Assembly: GCA_001936135.1 (NCBI GenBank) | Contig: CP012817.1 | Coordinates: 186,001 to 250,000 of the forward strand | Length of the DNA: 64,000 bases | Direction of reading: 5' to 3' | From: Saccharomycopsis fibuligera x Saccharomycopsis cf. fibuligera | Taxonomy: Eukaryota > Ascomycota > Saccharomycetes > Ascoideales > Saccharomycopsidaceae | Shown: positions 30,271 to 39,728 of the stretch, piece after piece | Layout: each line of letters opens with the position of its first letter | Numbering within the stretch: the first letter of the stretch is position 1 | Notes under the pieces: model-generated | The model's input: only the letters and a program-made list of their open reading frames with translations | Databases searched by the model: none | What the model was told of the DNA's origin: nothing | Made by a program: the position numbers and the translations under genes

Positions 30271-31179
30271 TCAAAGAGATTGACTTTGATCCAACCATTT
30301 GGGTACAACAATCAACTGCGTCGATTCAGCTAAAACTTTCCGTTGCCCCTCTATCTCCTCCGGATTATCAGCAAACACCAAATTCTCAATCCTGCCCTTG
30401 ATGAAGTACTTGTTGCGATCCACCTTAGTCACCTTAGACTTAATGACAATACTCTGATCAACTGCAGTTGGAATTTTATAGTCAATGTTTAAATTTGCCG
30501 TGACACCAAAATGGTTTTTATTTTTCAAAATTATTAATGGATAACAACAGCGATAGAGGGCTTCGTCGAGCAATACTGCAAGCATTCCTCCATGAACAAT
30601 TCCAGGGTGGCCATGAAGTGCGTCGCCTAAATGATAAAAAGCATACAGTTCGTTGTAAATAATTTCTTGGGTGTCGTGGCTTGTGTTACCGGAGTTAGCT
30701 TTAACTTTAGATTTTTGACCATCAAGAACCGTGACATTCTTATCTTTATCGTAGCCTAAAAGAGAGTACATTATTGGATACTTGGAAATTTTTCCTTGAC
30801 CACTAAGCGTATCGCCTGTCAAAGCGCCCCTTATGTGTTGCGGGTCCAAATAAAAGTGCGTCACTTGTTGAAAGCCGCGGTGCTTTAAGTGCTGGATGTA
30901 TGGGTGAGCAGCGATAGCTTTGCTTTCTGGTGATGCTGGTGGAGGCACCTGATCCAAGAGCGGTGTAGTAGAAGAAGTTAGTGTCGCTGGATGAGTTGGC
31001 GTTGGAGCTGCAACAAATTTTAAAGGTGAAGATGACATTAAAGAGAAGGAAAATGTGGAAAAGCAAGAAGTGGTGGTTTTATTGGAAACCAATGACCTGT
31101 TGAGATGTTTCAAGGTATGCAAGCGGCCGACTTTGATGGCTTTTGGTGTCAAAGATACTTTCAGTAGCAGAAGCAGCAT
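30271..31179 (-). CDS. Hotdog-fold thioesterase, probably mitochondrial (Fmp10/THEM4-like)
   Basis: About 302 residues from the ATG at 31179; the in-frame TTG two codons upstream is not used. The N-terminus is hydrophobic then basic and free of acidic residues (LLLLLKVSLTPKAIKVGRLHTL), as in mitochondrial presequences. The C-terminal half is a single hotdog domain of the PaaI/THEM4 type: HPGIVHGGMLAVLLDEALYRC carries the HGG...DE signature, followed by TANLNIDYKIPT and KVTKVDRNKYFIKGRIEN. These enzymes hydrolyse acyl-CoA thioesters; the chain-length preference cannot be read here. Resemblance to S. cerevisiae Fmp10 is suggested by the layout but not certain. Confidence 0.82.
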   Translation of the reverse strand: MLLLLLKVSLTPKAIKVGRLHTLKHLNRSLVSNKTTTSCFSTFSFSLMSSSPLKFVAAPTPTHPATLTSSTTPLLDQVPPPASPESKAIAAHPYIQHLKHRGFQQVTHFYLDPQHIRGALTGDTLSGQGKISKYPIMYSLLGYDKDKNVTVLDGQKSKVKANSGNTSHDTQEIIYNELYAFYHLGDALHGHPGIVHGGMLAVLLDEALYRCCYPLIILKNKNHFGVTANLNIDYKIPTAVDQSIVIKSKVTKVDRNKYFIKGRIENLVFADNPEEIEGQRKVLAESTQLIVVPKWLDQSQSL

Positions 31180-32247
31180 ATTCAATTTGCTCGTTTTTAT
31201 TTTTACTATCTGGCTGAGCTTTGTCTCTTCTATAGTTAAATTCTGCCTGTTGTTCGTTCTTAGCGACAGTTGTGGACGCGATGGATGGCAGTTTTAGGCG
31301 GTTGTGCTCATAGTATCTGTTATTTTGAGCAAAGCGCTGCGCCTGTGGTGCGCCCTTTGCCTATTTTGTCCACTCCATGCGATACGGAGATGAAAAGGAA
31401 GAAAGGAAGAAGGATCCATGAGCACCAGAAGAGATGATAGTTGCAATAGTTTGTTAAAGATTTCAGAGATAGAGGACGTTTCAGGTTTTAATGTTAACTC
31501 AATATTACTCTGTAATTCTCGTGTCTTTTCTTTGACAAAATACTATACTAAACACGAAAACAATAAAACCACACTTCAGTTGTGTCTGTGCTTGAAAGGA
31601 GTATATTAATTGCTATTCGGTTCTTTACCAGCTAAGTGTAATTTCACCCTTTACTAAAGTTAAAGAAATAATAGGAAAGTCGCGATACCTTCCTTATTCT
31701 ATCTTTCTCAGATGTTTGCCCCTGAAACTAGCGGAAAACAGAAAAAAAAATTAAAAATAAAGGAAATTCTTGGAAATTATTTAAGGGAAAATACCGTGGG
31801 GAGTAAACTTACGGGATTAAAGTAAAACCAGTTTCCTTCAAAACTTATCCCTATATCTGATTTAAGTAAAATATTACGTTTTGGTAATTAAAAAAAGAAA
31901 AAAGTATCTTTCTCTTGAACACACAAGATCGAATCATTATCAACATATAGCATTGAGCGGAATAATATATGCCATGATATCCATAAAGCATTCTCAGTTA
32001 CTTCTACCAGACTTTTTTGGACACTTTTGTTGGCGCACCAGTTTAACTTTTAAGTTTCGTAAATATATATCTGGATAAAGTTGCGTTCAAAAAGCATTAT
32101 CTGAAACTTTTTCTACTGTAGACAAGGTAAAAAAATGAGCTAGACTTTATAAATGATAAAGCAGATATATCAAAAATTAACAAAATATAAGATGTTATGA
32201 ATAGCAAAAGAAATTTGTTTACTGTTTAGTTATAATCTTTTTTTTCT

Positions 32248-32288
<41 letters not shown>

Positions 32289-33279
32289 GTACAAGATATG
32301 TGAAGCATATGATTGTAACAGTTAAGTCCAGTTATAGATCTTATAACTTCAGAGTTTCAATAACTCCAAAACATTTTTCTTTACACACAAGATAGATCAA
32401 CTTTATATAACTGGTAGAAAGCATTTTTTTTCTTTTTTTACACACAAGGTCGATTTATTAATTATATGTAAATGATAGAAAAGAGAATCTTATAAACTTA
32501 TTTATATAGCATATATAGTATAATTCAATCACATAAGTAAAAACCCCATCAGTACTGTTATTTTAGTAGTTTTGTCGGAGTTCAGATATATCTAGAGAAA
32601 ATCATTATTTTAATGGTTATTGTTTTTGATTATTAAGTTTTGCTGTTGATATCGACAGGTAAAAAGAAAGGGTCTCACTTTAATACCAGCTTCCACTCAC
32701 TAAGATAACAGCGTTATCTGATTCATTAGCGAGGTAGTGTAGTAAACAAGACTAGAAATCGGAACGGTTTTCCATTTTAAGTCTTTGTTGTGCCATAGGC
32801 GAGAGTACTTCTGGAATATTAGGTAGCTGTCGATCTGGATTAATTCGATGGTATCACTGGGTAGGAAAGTATGTTTTTTTCATAAGGCGTGTGAAATAGG
32901 GAAATTCATCAAAAAAAAATGCTCCGTTTGTGAAGAACATTGAGTTCTAGGGCAACAAACCTGAATGAAACAAACTAACATGTGGTACAGAATAATTCCT
33001 TGGACATGTTACTATGAAACAGGATTCGCGTATTTAGTACTACTAATCATGAATCTCTAACATGTTTTGCATTCAGTCTGATTATTATTTATACATGATC
33101 CAACCCAATATTTTTATATTTTTATTATTAGCTAGTAATATTGGAAATACAAGGCTTTTACATACAAAATATGAACCCTGAGATGTCAGTATTCCGTAAG
33201 TTTGCTTGGTCTTATGAAGATTTTTCCCATTCGGGTTTCCGCCTATTAATTTTATATCGTTTAATAATATAAAAACTAT
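31180..33279. other. Gene-poor region with relic repeats
   Basis: About 2.1 kb without a convincing gene. It holds a 37-base T run (32250-32286), diverged copies of a motif near ACACACAAG(A/G)T(C/A)GAT at about 31918, 32383 and 32440, and relic repeat copies at 32886-33085 and 33145-33200. A 131-codon minus frame at 33085-33480 runs across the LTR and is not taken as a gene. Confidence 0.55.
32886..33085 (+). repeat. Degenerate dispersed repeat, LTR-like relic (copy B)
   Basis: Counterpart of 11117-11325 in the same orientation, with the same block order. It sits a few hundred bases upstream of tRNA-Tyr, as copy A sits upstream of tRNA-Arg. Ends undefined; old. Confidence 0.55.
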
Positions 33280-33529
33280 GTTAAAAAACACAGAGCTGTT
33301 GCGAACATTTTCCTTCGTTGCGTTCGCATTCCTGATCAGTCTGTATTCACAACCGTCAGAAGGTGCCTTGAAGTTGTCGAAAATCTTGTATAAAGGTCGG
33401 CGACGTGTTCCTTTTAACTTGTGTATATAGCGAGGGGCGGAAAAGGATAAGCCGATACACCCATCGATAACGATAACCATAACAAACGTGTTTAAAATAC
33501 TTAGTAGAGAACTAACCTTCTTTTAAACA
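33280..33529 (+). mobile_element. Ty3/sigma-like solo LTR
   Basis: A 250-bp element starting TGTTAAAAAA (or at a second TGTT near 33297) and ending TTTTAAACA. It aligns with the split copy at 6137-6813 over most of its length. Its 3' end is 17 bp from the mature 5' end of tRNA-Tyr, the same spacing as the other copy. No internal region and no clear target duplication: an old solo LTR. Confidence 0.75.
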
Positions 33530-33546
33530 TAACAATAGCAGATCTC

Positions 33547-33632
33547 CTCTCGGTGGCCAAGTTGGTTTAAGGCGCCAGACTGTAATGTTAACATTAATCT
33601 GGATATCGGGTGTTCGAATCACCCCCGAGAGA
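33547..33632 (+). tRNA. tRNA-Tyr(GUA), with an 11-nt intron
   Basis: Acceptor CTCTCGG/CCGAGAG, D-arm GGCCAAGTTGGTTTAAGGC, anticodon stem CCAGA/TCTGG, T-arm GGGTG-TTCGAAT-CACCC, discriminator A. Loop C-T-GTA-A with the intron at 33586-33596, then A38. All tRNA-Tyr genes of S. cerevisiae are also split. A run of seven T follows as terminator. Confidence 0.94.
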
Positions 33633-34706
33633 TTTTTTTCTTTTTTCAAATATTTTTTTATCTTTTCAAGAAAGCGTGGTTTTTGCTTCCGCAGTATACC
33701 GATATCTGCTGTTATTATTTTTGTTATCAAGATTATCACAAATTTGGCCAAGTGTTCTACATATGTGGTCGTAAGCTTGTGCTGTGCTCTCCTGTGTCAC
33801 CAAGGCCGTTGCTAGTGACCCATTGCTGGGATCAATTTGCAGAACAGCGATGTCATAGTCTGAGATCGCCAATGACAACCGGAGAACACGATCTAAGAAA
33901 ATAATTGGGGAACTTTGTTTCACAAACTCAATTAACCCAGCTGAAAGTTAGCTCGGATGTCTACTGAATAAAAAAAAAAAAATTGATAGACACTACTAAG
34001 CAATCATTATGACGGTAGTTGCGTGCGTATATAGCCTTCAGAGGTAGGCGGACTGCTAGTTGTCGTTATGGTAAACATACGGTAATTACACCCCAACCCG
34101 TGAGTGGCAAAAGTAAAGCACACCCATTTGAATATCTTGATAGACGCGTGCCTTGGGGTTTAGCGATGCGGGAGCGAAGCCAAAATACTGCAAAACAATT
34201 GCTTGCAGACCTTTTTGTATCAGTTAGCGTGTGTTTTCATAAAGAAATAAAAGTAAAATAGAAAAAATAGTGTGAAATAAATTAATATATAAAAAATGAC
34301 GCGTCGCGATGGATGACTTGTGCTCTGTTTCCACGGGGATTCCTCATGATAAACACACGGTCACATGATACAAGACACATAAAATATCCTGGTAACAAAG
34401 GTACCGGGTAATACTGACGCGCGCTTATTAATAATTGCTGGAATTTAGAAAACAAAAACAATAAAAATTAAAAAGAAAACTTTTCGACGCGTCTGGAGAA
34501 TTGGTTATATAAGTGATTCTATTTCCCAACTCTGGTTTTAATTGCACACTTTCCCTTTGTTTTCCCTTTTTTCTTCTTATCTTCTTTTCGTTAACCTTCT
34601 CTTTTTAATCTTCATCACCCTTCACCTCTGTATTTATACGCTCCCCTCTTTTCCTCCATCCTTCTCCTCCCCTAATATCTACTTCCAGAACATCCATCTT
34701 TTTACC
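33633..34706. other. RNR1 upstream region
   Basis: About 1.1 kb between tRNA-Tyr and RNR1. The promoter-proximal half carries MCB-like boxes (separate entry). A pyrimidine-rich leader at 34540-34700 (CCTTCTCC-type) precedes the ATG. Frames here are random. Confidence 0.6.
34144..34492. promoter_or_regulatory. Three MluI cell-cycle boxes (ACGCGT) upstream of RNR1
   Basis: Perfect ACGCGT at 34144-34149, 34299-34304 and 34487-34492, plus a related GACGCGCGC at 34415-34423. In S. cerevisiae MBF binds such boxes in the RNR1 promoter to give a G1/S peak. The match of motif and gene supports the same control here. Confidence 0.7.
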
Positions 34707-37367
34707 ATGTACGTCTACAAAAGAAATGGTAGAAAAGAGCCAGTGCGTTTTGATAAGATCACCGCCAGAGTTTCTCGTCTTTGCTATGGCTTAGATCCAA
34801 AGCATGTTGATCCTGTCACCATTACCCAAAGAATTATTTCTGGTGTCTATGAAGGTGTCACCACCGTCGAATTGGACAATTTGGCCGCTGAAACTGCTGC
34901 TTACATGACTACTGTCCACCCAGATTACGCCATCTTAGCCGCCAGAATCGCAGTCTCCAACTTGCATAAGCAAACCACCAAACAGTTTTCTACCGTGGTC
35001 AAAGATTTGTACGAATATATTAACCCAAAGACCGGCAAGCATTCTCCAATGATCTCTGAAGAAACCTACCAAATTGTCCAAAAATACAAAGATGAATTTG
35101 ATTCCGCTATAGTATACGACAGAGATTTCAACTACAACTACTTTGGTTTCAAAACTTTGGAAAGATCTTACTTGTTGAGAATTAATGGTAAAGTTGCTGA
35201 AAGACCACAACATTTGGTCATGAGAGTTGCTATTGGTATTCATGGTGAAGATATTCCAAAAGTGTTGGAAACTTACAATTTGATGTCCCTCAAATATTTT
35301 ACCCATGCTTCTCCAACATTGTTTAATGCTGGTACTCCTAACGCGCAAATGTCTTCTTGTTTCCTTGTGGCCATGAAGAATGACTCCATTGATGGCATTT
35401 TTGAAACTTTGAAGCAAATGGCAGTCATTAGTAAGCACGCAGGTGGTATTGGTTTGCACATCAACAACATTAGATCTACTGGCTCTTATATTGCTGGTAC
35501 TAATGGTACCTCTAATGGTATTATTCCAATGTTGAGGGTGTTCAACAATACCGCCAGATATGTTGATCAAGGTGGTAACAAAAGACCTGGTGCATTCGCA
35601 ATCTATGTTGAACCATGGCACTCAGATATCTTTGATTTCATTGATATTAGAAAGAATCACGGTAAAGAAGAAATCAGAGCCAGAGATTTATTCCCAGCCT
35701 TATGGATCTCCGATTTGTTCATGAAGAGAGTTGAAAAGAACCAAGATTGGACTTTGTTCTCCCCTAATGAAGCTGAAGGCTTGGCCGACACTTATGGTGA
35801 AGAATTCGAAGCTCTTTATGAGAAGTATGAAAGAGAAGGTAGAGGTAGAAGAACCGTTAAGGCCCAAAAGTTGTGGTACAGCATTTTGGAAGCTCAAACT
35901 GAAACTGGTACTCCTTTCATGTTGTATAAAGATGCTTGTAATGGTAAATCCAACCAAAAAAATCTCGGTATTATCAAATCTTCCAACTTGTGTTGTGAAA
36001 TTGTCGAATATTCAGATGAAAATGAAACTGCTGTCTGTAACTTGGCTTCTGTTGCATTGCCAGCCTTTGTTGAATATGATGAAGAATCTGCTACTTATAA
36101 TTTTGATAAGTTGCATGATATTTCTAAAGTTGTGGCCAAGAACTTGAATAAGATTATTGACAGAAACTTCTATCCAGTTCCAGAAGCTAAGAGATCTAAC
36201 TTGAGACACAGACCTATTGCTGTCGGTGTTCAAGGTTTGGCTGATGTTTTCATGATGTTGAGATTGCCATTTGAATCCCCAGAGGCTAAGCAATTGAACG
36301 CTCAAATCTTTGAAACTATTTATCATGCTGCTGTTGAAGCTTCTACTGAATTAGCTGCTGTTGACGGTACTTACGAAACTTACCAAGGTTCCCCAGCTTC
36401 TCAAGGTTTGTTGTCTTATGACTTGTGGAATGTTAAACCAACTGACTTGTGGGATTGGGATGAACTTAAACAAAAAGTTAAGAAGCATGGTTTAAGAAAC
36501 TCCTTGTTGGTTGCCCCAATGCCAACTGCTTCAACTTCTCAGATTTTGGGTTACAATGAATGTTTTGAACCATACACTTCTAACATTTATTCCAGAAGAG
36601 TTCTTGCTGGCGAATTTCAAATCGTTAACCCATACTTGCTTAAAGATTTGGTGGACATGGGCTTATGGTCTACTTCAATGAAGGATCATATTATTAGTGC
36701 TAATGGTTCTATTCAAAATTTACCAAACATTCCTCAGGAATTGAAAGATTTGTATAAAACTGTTTGGGAAATTTCTCAAAAGAAAATCATTGATTTAGCC
36801 GCTGATAGAGCTCCATTTATTGATCAATCTCAATCCATGAATATTCACATCAAGGACCCAACTATGGGTAAATTGACTTCTATGCATTTTTACGGTTGGA
36901 AGAAAGGTTTGAAGACCGGCATGTACTATTTGAGAACCCAAGCTGCTTCTGCTGCTATTCAATTCACCATTGATAAGCAAGGTATGGATAATGCTGCTAA
37001 AGGTGTTGCTAAAGAATTGCACAGAAAAAGATATGTTCCACAGTATGAAAAAGGTAGTAATAGCAGTGCTTCCATCGGTAGTCATGTTATTGCTCCAGTT
37101 AATGAAGAACCTAGTACTGCTTCTGCTTCTGCCGCCCCATCCTCTTCAGTCACTTCATCATCTGTTTCTACTCCGGCATCTGTTGCTGACCCTGCTATTG
37201 TGCCACCGACTGCTGATGTTTCCAATTTATCTTTGAGATCTGAAGAAGAACAACCTAGACCAGCTGAAAAACAAGAAGACGAGGAAAAAGATCAAGATAT
37301 CTTTAGTTCGAAAGTCATTGCTTGTGCTATCAATAACCCAGAGGCCTGCGAAATGTGCTCTGGCTAA
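34707..37367 (+). CDS. RNR1: Ribonucleotide reductase large (R1) subunit
   Basis: Catalytic subunit that reduces ribonucleoside diphosphates for DNA synthesis. It has 886 residues (888 in yeast) from the ATG opening [12 protein letters not shown]; the in-frame TTG 55 codons upstream lies in the pyrimidine-rich leader and is rejected. The N-terminal ATP cone ([24 protein letters not shown]) is present, followed by the R1 barrel: [64 protein letters not shown] (active-site residues) and [23 protein letters not shown]. The C-terminal tail ends EACEMCSG with Cys881 and Cys884, the redox-relay pair, after a Ser/Ala-rich linker. Codons are strongly biased to TTG, GGT, AGA and CCA, as in highly expressed yeast genes. 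Complete. Confidence 0.97.
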   Translation: MYVYKRNGRKEPVRFDKITARVSRLCYGLDPKHVDPVTITQRIISGVYEGVTTVELDNLAAETAAYMTTVHPDYAILAARIAVSNLHKQTTKQFSTVVKDLYEYINPKTGKHSPMISEETYQIVQKYKDEFDSAIVYDRDFNYNYFGFKTLERSYLLRINGKVAERPQHLVMRVAIGIHGEDIPKVLETYNLMSLKYFTHASPTLFNAGTPNAQMSSCFLVAMKNDSIDGIFETLKQMAVISKHAGGIGLHINNIRSTGSYIAGTNGTSNGIIPMLRVFNNTARYVDQGGNKRPGAFAIYVEPWHSDIFDFIDIRKNHGKEEIRARDLFPALWISDLFMKRVEKNQDWTLFSPNEAEGLADTYGEEFEALYEKYEREGRGRRTVKAQKLWYSILEAQTETGTPFMLYKDACNGKSNQKNLGIIKSSNLCCEIVEYSDENETAVCNLASVALPAFVEYDEESATYNFDKLHDISKVVAKNLNKIIDRNFYPVPEAKRSNLRHRPIAVGVQGLADVFMMLRLPFESPEAKQLNAQIFETIYHAAVEASTELAAVDGTYETYQGSPASQGLLSYDLWNVKPTDLWDWDELKQKVKKHGLRNSLLVAPMPTASTSQILGYNECFEPYTSNIYSRRVLAGEFQIVNPYLLKDLVDMGLWSTSMKDHIISANGSIQNLPNIPQELKDLYKTVWEISQKKIIDLAADRAPFIDQSQSMNIHIKDPTMGKLTSMHFYGWKKGLKTGMYYLRTQAASAAIQFTIDKQGMDNAAKGVAKELHRKRYVPQYEKGSNSSASIGSHVIAPVNEEPSTASASAAPSSSVTSSSVSTPASVADPAIVPPTADVSNLSLRSEEEQPRPAEKQEDEEKDQDIFSSKVIACAINNPEACEMCSG

Positions 37368-37967
37368 AAATAGCTACTACTGATTACAGTATCATAAGCT
37401 AATTTTATATTTCTCGTTTCTTCTGTTTCGCAACTCTTTTCTATGTTCACTTCTCCTGGCTTTTTTGTCTTTTACACTTTCTCTTGTTCGATTTGGGGTT
37501 ATTTTTTTTCAAATATTTGTACAACTAATTACTTAATATACACAATAGCAACGTTATTTATCTATAATTTGTAACCTCTAATCTTTAACAACCATTCGGG
37601 CCAATCTAGCTAACTCTTTGTGACTACAATAATCTGACCAGACTTTTATTCGTAACTCCGCGCTCCTGAATTATCTCCGCCACCAAACTTGTACATGCGC
37701 CCCGGATTTCCGTGCAAAAGGCGCTCTTAGTCAAAATTTGTCAGATTTTGTCATATACTATAAATACTATAACAGCATTTTGCTTGACACATAGACACAC
37801 ATGTGGTTCCACCGCCACTGCTGCTACCACAGCAATGTAATGATTTATGATACTGAAAATTACCATCAGACACATTGTATAAGAAAAAATTTTTTCTTTA
37901 ATATATATACAACCCCCTCAGAGCGCATAGTTTGACATTTATATAGAGTACGCCAATTGTTTACTTG
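37368..37967. other. Intergenic: RNR1 3' flank and dioxygenase promoter
   Basis: 600 bp. AT-rich with pyrimidine-rich stretches; a TATATATA motif at about 37902-37909 precedes the next gene. Nothing else recognised. Confidence 0.5.
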
Positions 37968-39365
37968 ATGCGTACGATAACTGTTGAAAATTCGTCTACT
38001 ATTATCACAGCAACTATACTAGCACTACTTGCTGCATTAATATTGCCATACACTGTTTTAACTCTATCAAATCTGGCCGGTCATTTGCACAATTTCTCCA
38101 TATTGCTTTGCAGGTTGAGCGAGTTCTCCAGAACCTTCTTTTCCACCACTTCAACTTCAGCGTCAGCAGGTTTATTGATTCCGACGGTTTCTAAGTTCTC
38201 AACATCAACGCCTCTATCATTATCAGCAACAAAAGCATTATCAAACCTAGGAAAGTCCACAATGGTGGCCGAGTCCATTTCCTCTTCAAGTGCCAATCAC
38301 AATAGCACCATAACTACCACTTCTAGTAGCAGAACCCCAGTATACTATTTCTCCCACGGTGGTCCCACCTTTATGTATCGTAATGAATTTGGTAGCAACA
38401 AGGGGGCCTTCAATGCGGTTAAGAAAGCAGGTAACTACATTAAAAGTATAGTGAAACCAAAATATATTGTCGTGATTAGCGGCCATTGGCAGTCCAGCAG
38501 CAGTGCTCGAAGCGTTAATGGAAACGGTGAACTGGCCATGTTTGAAATTGGTATTCCTGATGAATCCACCATGCTTGGCGTCGATAAGGATGGTCATGAC
38601 AAATTTGATGGTAGTCTGCCATTGTTAGACTTTATGAATAGCAAAAACAATGCCAATGATTCAAAAATGATGAAATTAGATCCCGAGGAGCATAGTTTGA
38701 TTTACGATTTTATTGGGTTTCCGGACCACATGTACCGCGAACGCTTCCACGTCAAGGGTTCTTCCTCTATTGCTAACAACATTCAAAAACATCTTGCTAA
38801 ACATAATTTGAACTCAAAAGTCACAAAAAGGGGACTAGATCATGGGGTGTGGGTTCCTTTAAAAGTTGCATTTGGTGCTCCTGGAAACCTAGATTCCCAA
38901 CAATGGGATATTCCTCCCAATTGTCCTTTGATTCAAATATCATTAGCTAGCGGTGGATCTCGCTTGTTTGAGGACGATTTTGATGTTCATTACAAGTTAG
39001 GTGAAGCACTATCTGAGCTAAGAAGCCAAGGAGCATTAATTATCACATCGGGGGCCTCGGTGCATAATTTGGGCGATATTGGGTTAGCTATGCATTCAGG
39101 AGCTAAAGCAATGCCGTACGCAGTGAAATTTAATGATATGTTGACTGGAATTATATCAAATCATAAGGGAGATGATAGATTGAAGCAGTTCAATTTGCTT
39201 AAAGAAGTTGCAAGCAATCAAGTTTTGCTTCGTAAGGCACATCCTACATTGGATCATCTTATGCCGGTTGTAGTGGGTGCAGGCGCAGCTTCTGAAAAGT
39301 TCGGTAAAGAAGTTTACAGCGATGCTGAGTATAGTTTGGGTTGGAATATTTACCAATGGGATTAA
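37968..39365 (+). CDS. LigB/DODA-type extradiol ring-cleavage dioxygenase
   Basis: Up to 465 residues. The C-terminal 340 residues form a class III extradiol dioxygenase of the 4,5-DOPA dioxygenase type: PVYYFSHGGPTFMY (metal-binding His), YIVVISGHWQSS, LIYDFIGFPDHMY, KRGLDHGVWVPLKVAF (His), ISLASG and TSGASVHNLGDIG (His). Such enzymes open catechol rings using Fe or Zn. The N-terminal 98 residues are extra: a hydrophobic helix at about 16-38, then a Ser/Thr-rich, basic, acid-free stretch. A second in-frame ATG at 38262 would give a 368-residue cytosolic form with just the enzyme. Which start is used is undecided. The substrate is unknown; no pathway neighbours are present. Confidence 0.85.
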   Translation: MRTITVENSSTIITATILALLAALILPYTVLTLSNLAGHLHNFSILLCRLSEFSRTFFSTTSTSASAGLLIPTVSKFSTSTPLSLSATKALSNLGKSTMVAESISSSSANHNSTITTTSSSRTPVYYFSHGGPTFMYRNEFGSNKGAFNAVKKAGNYIKSIVKPKYIVVISGHWQSSSSARSVNGNGELAMFEIGIPDESTMLGVDKDGHDKFDGSLPLLDFMNSKNNANDSKMMKLDPEEHSLIYDFIGFPDHMYRERFHVKGSSSIANNIQKHLAKHNLNSKVTKRGLDHGVWVPLKVAFGAPGNLDSQQWDIPPNCPLIQISLASGGSRLFEDDFDVHYKLGEALSELRSQGALIITSGASVHNLGDIGLAMHSGAKAMPYAVKFNDMLTGIISNHKGDDRLKQFNLLKEVASNQVLLRKAHPTLDHLMPVVVGAGAASEKFGKEVYSDAEYSLGWNIYQWD

Positions 39366-39728
39366 TTATTGTCACTTTTTGACAAGGACAAAGACGCGCC
39401 TAGTTAAGGTATTTTTATCTTGCTTATAGTGCATTAGTTATGTAAATCTACGTCCAATACACCAATCCTCTCACAGTTGAGTTTAACTATTGTATCCCTT
39501 ACTTATTTTCTTTAATCGTACTTTCATTCTATCAATTCCTTTGCGTCTTTCTCATTTTTTACTGATTTAGTACGTCAATTTTTTCTAAATGGGCTATCTA
39601 ATCAAGAGTGATCGTTTTTTATTTTACTAAATTATATACTCAGTACACCATTTCTTGATCCGTTTCCATCAGCAAGACCGCATTTATTTCTTGCTAGCTT
39701 ATCTACATGTTTATAACAACTTTTGCCT
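39366..39728. other. Intergenic between convergent dioxygenase and RPO41
   Basis: 363 bp of AT-rich 3' flanking DNA; no gene or repeat recognised. Confidence 0.5.

Noticed and set aside
33085-33480. A 131-codon minus-strand frame
   Set aside because: It runs antisense across a solo LTR and a relic repeat; no protein family resemblance.
34542-34706. N-terminal extension of RNR1 by 55 codons
   Set aside because: It would start at TTG and lies in a pyrimidine-rich leader; the ATG at 34707 matches the conserved start of R1 proteins.
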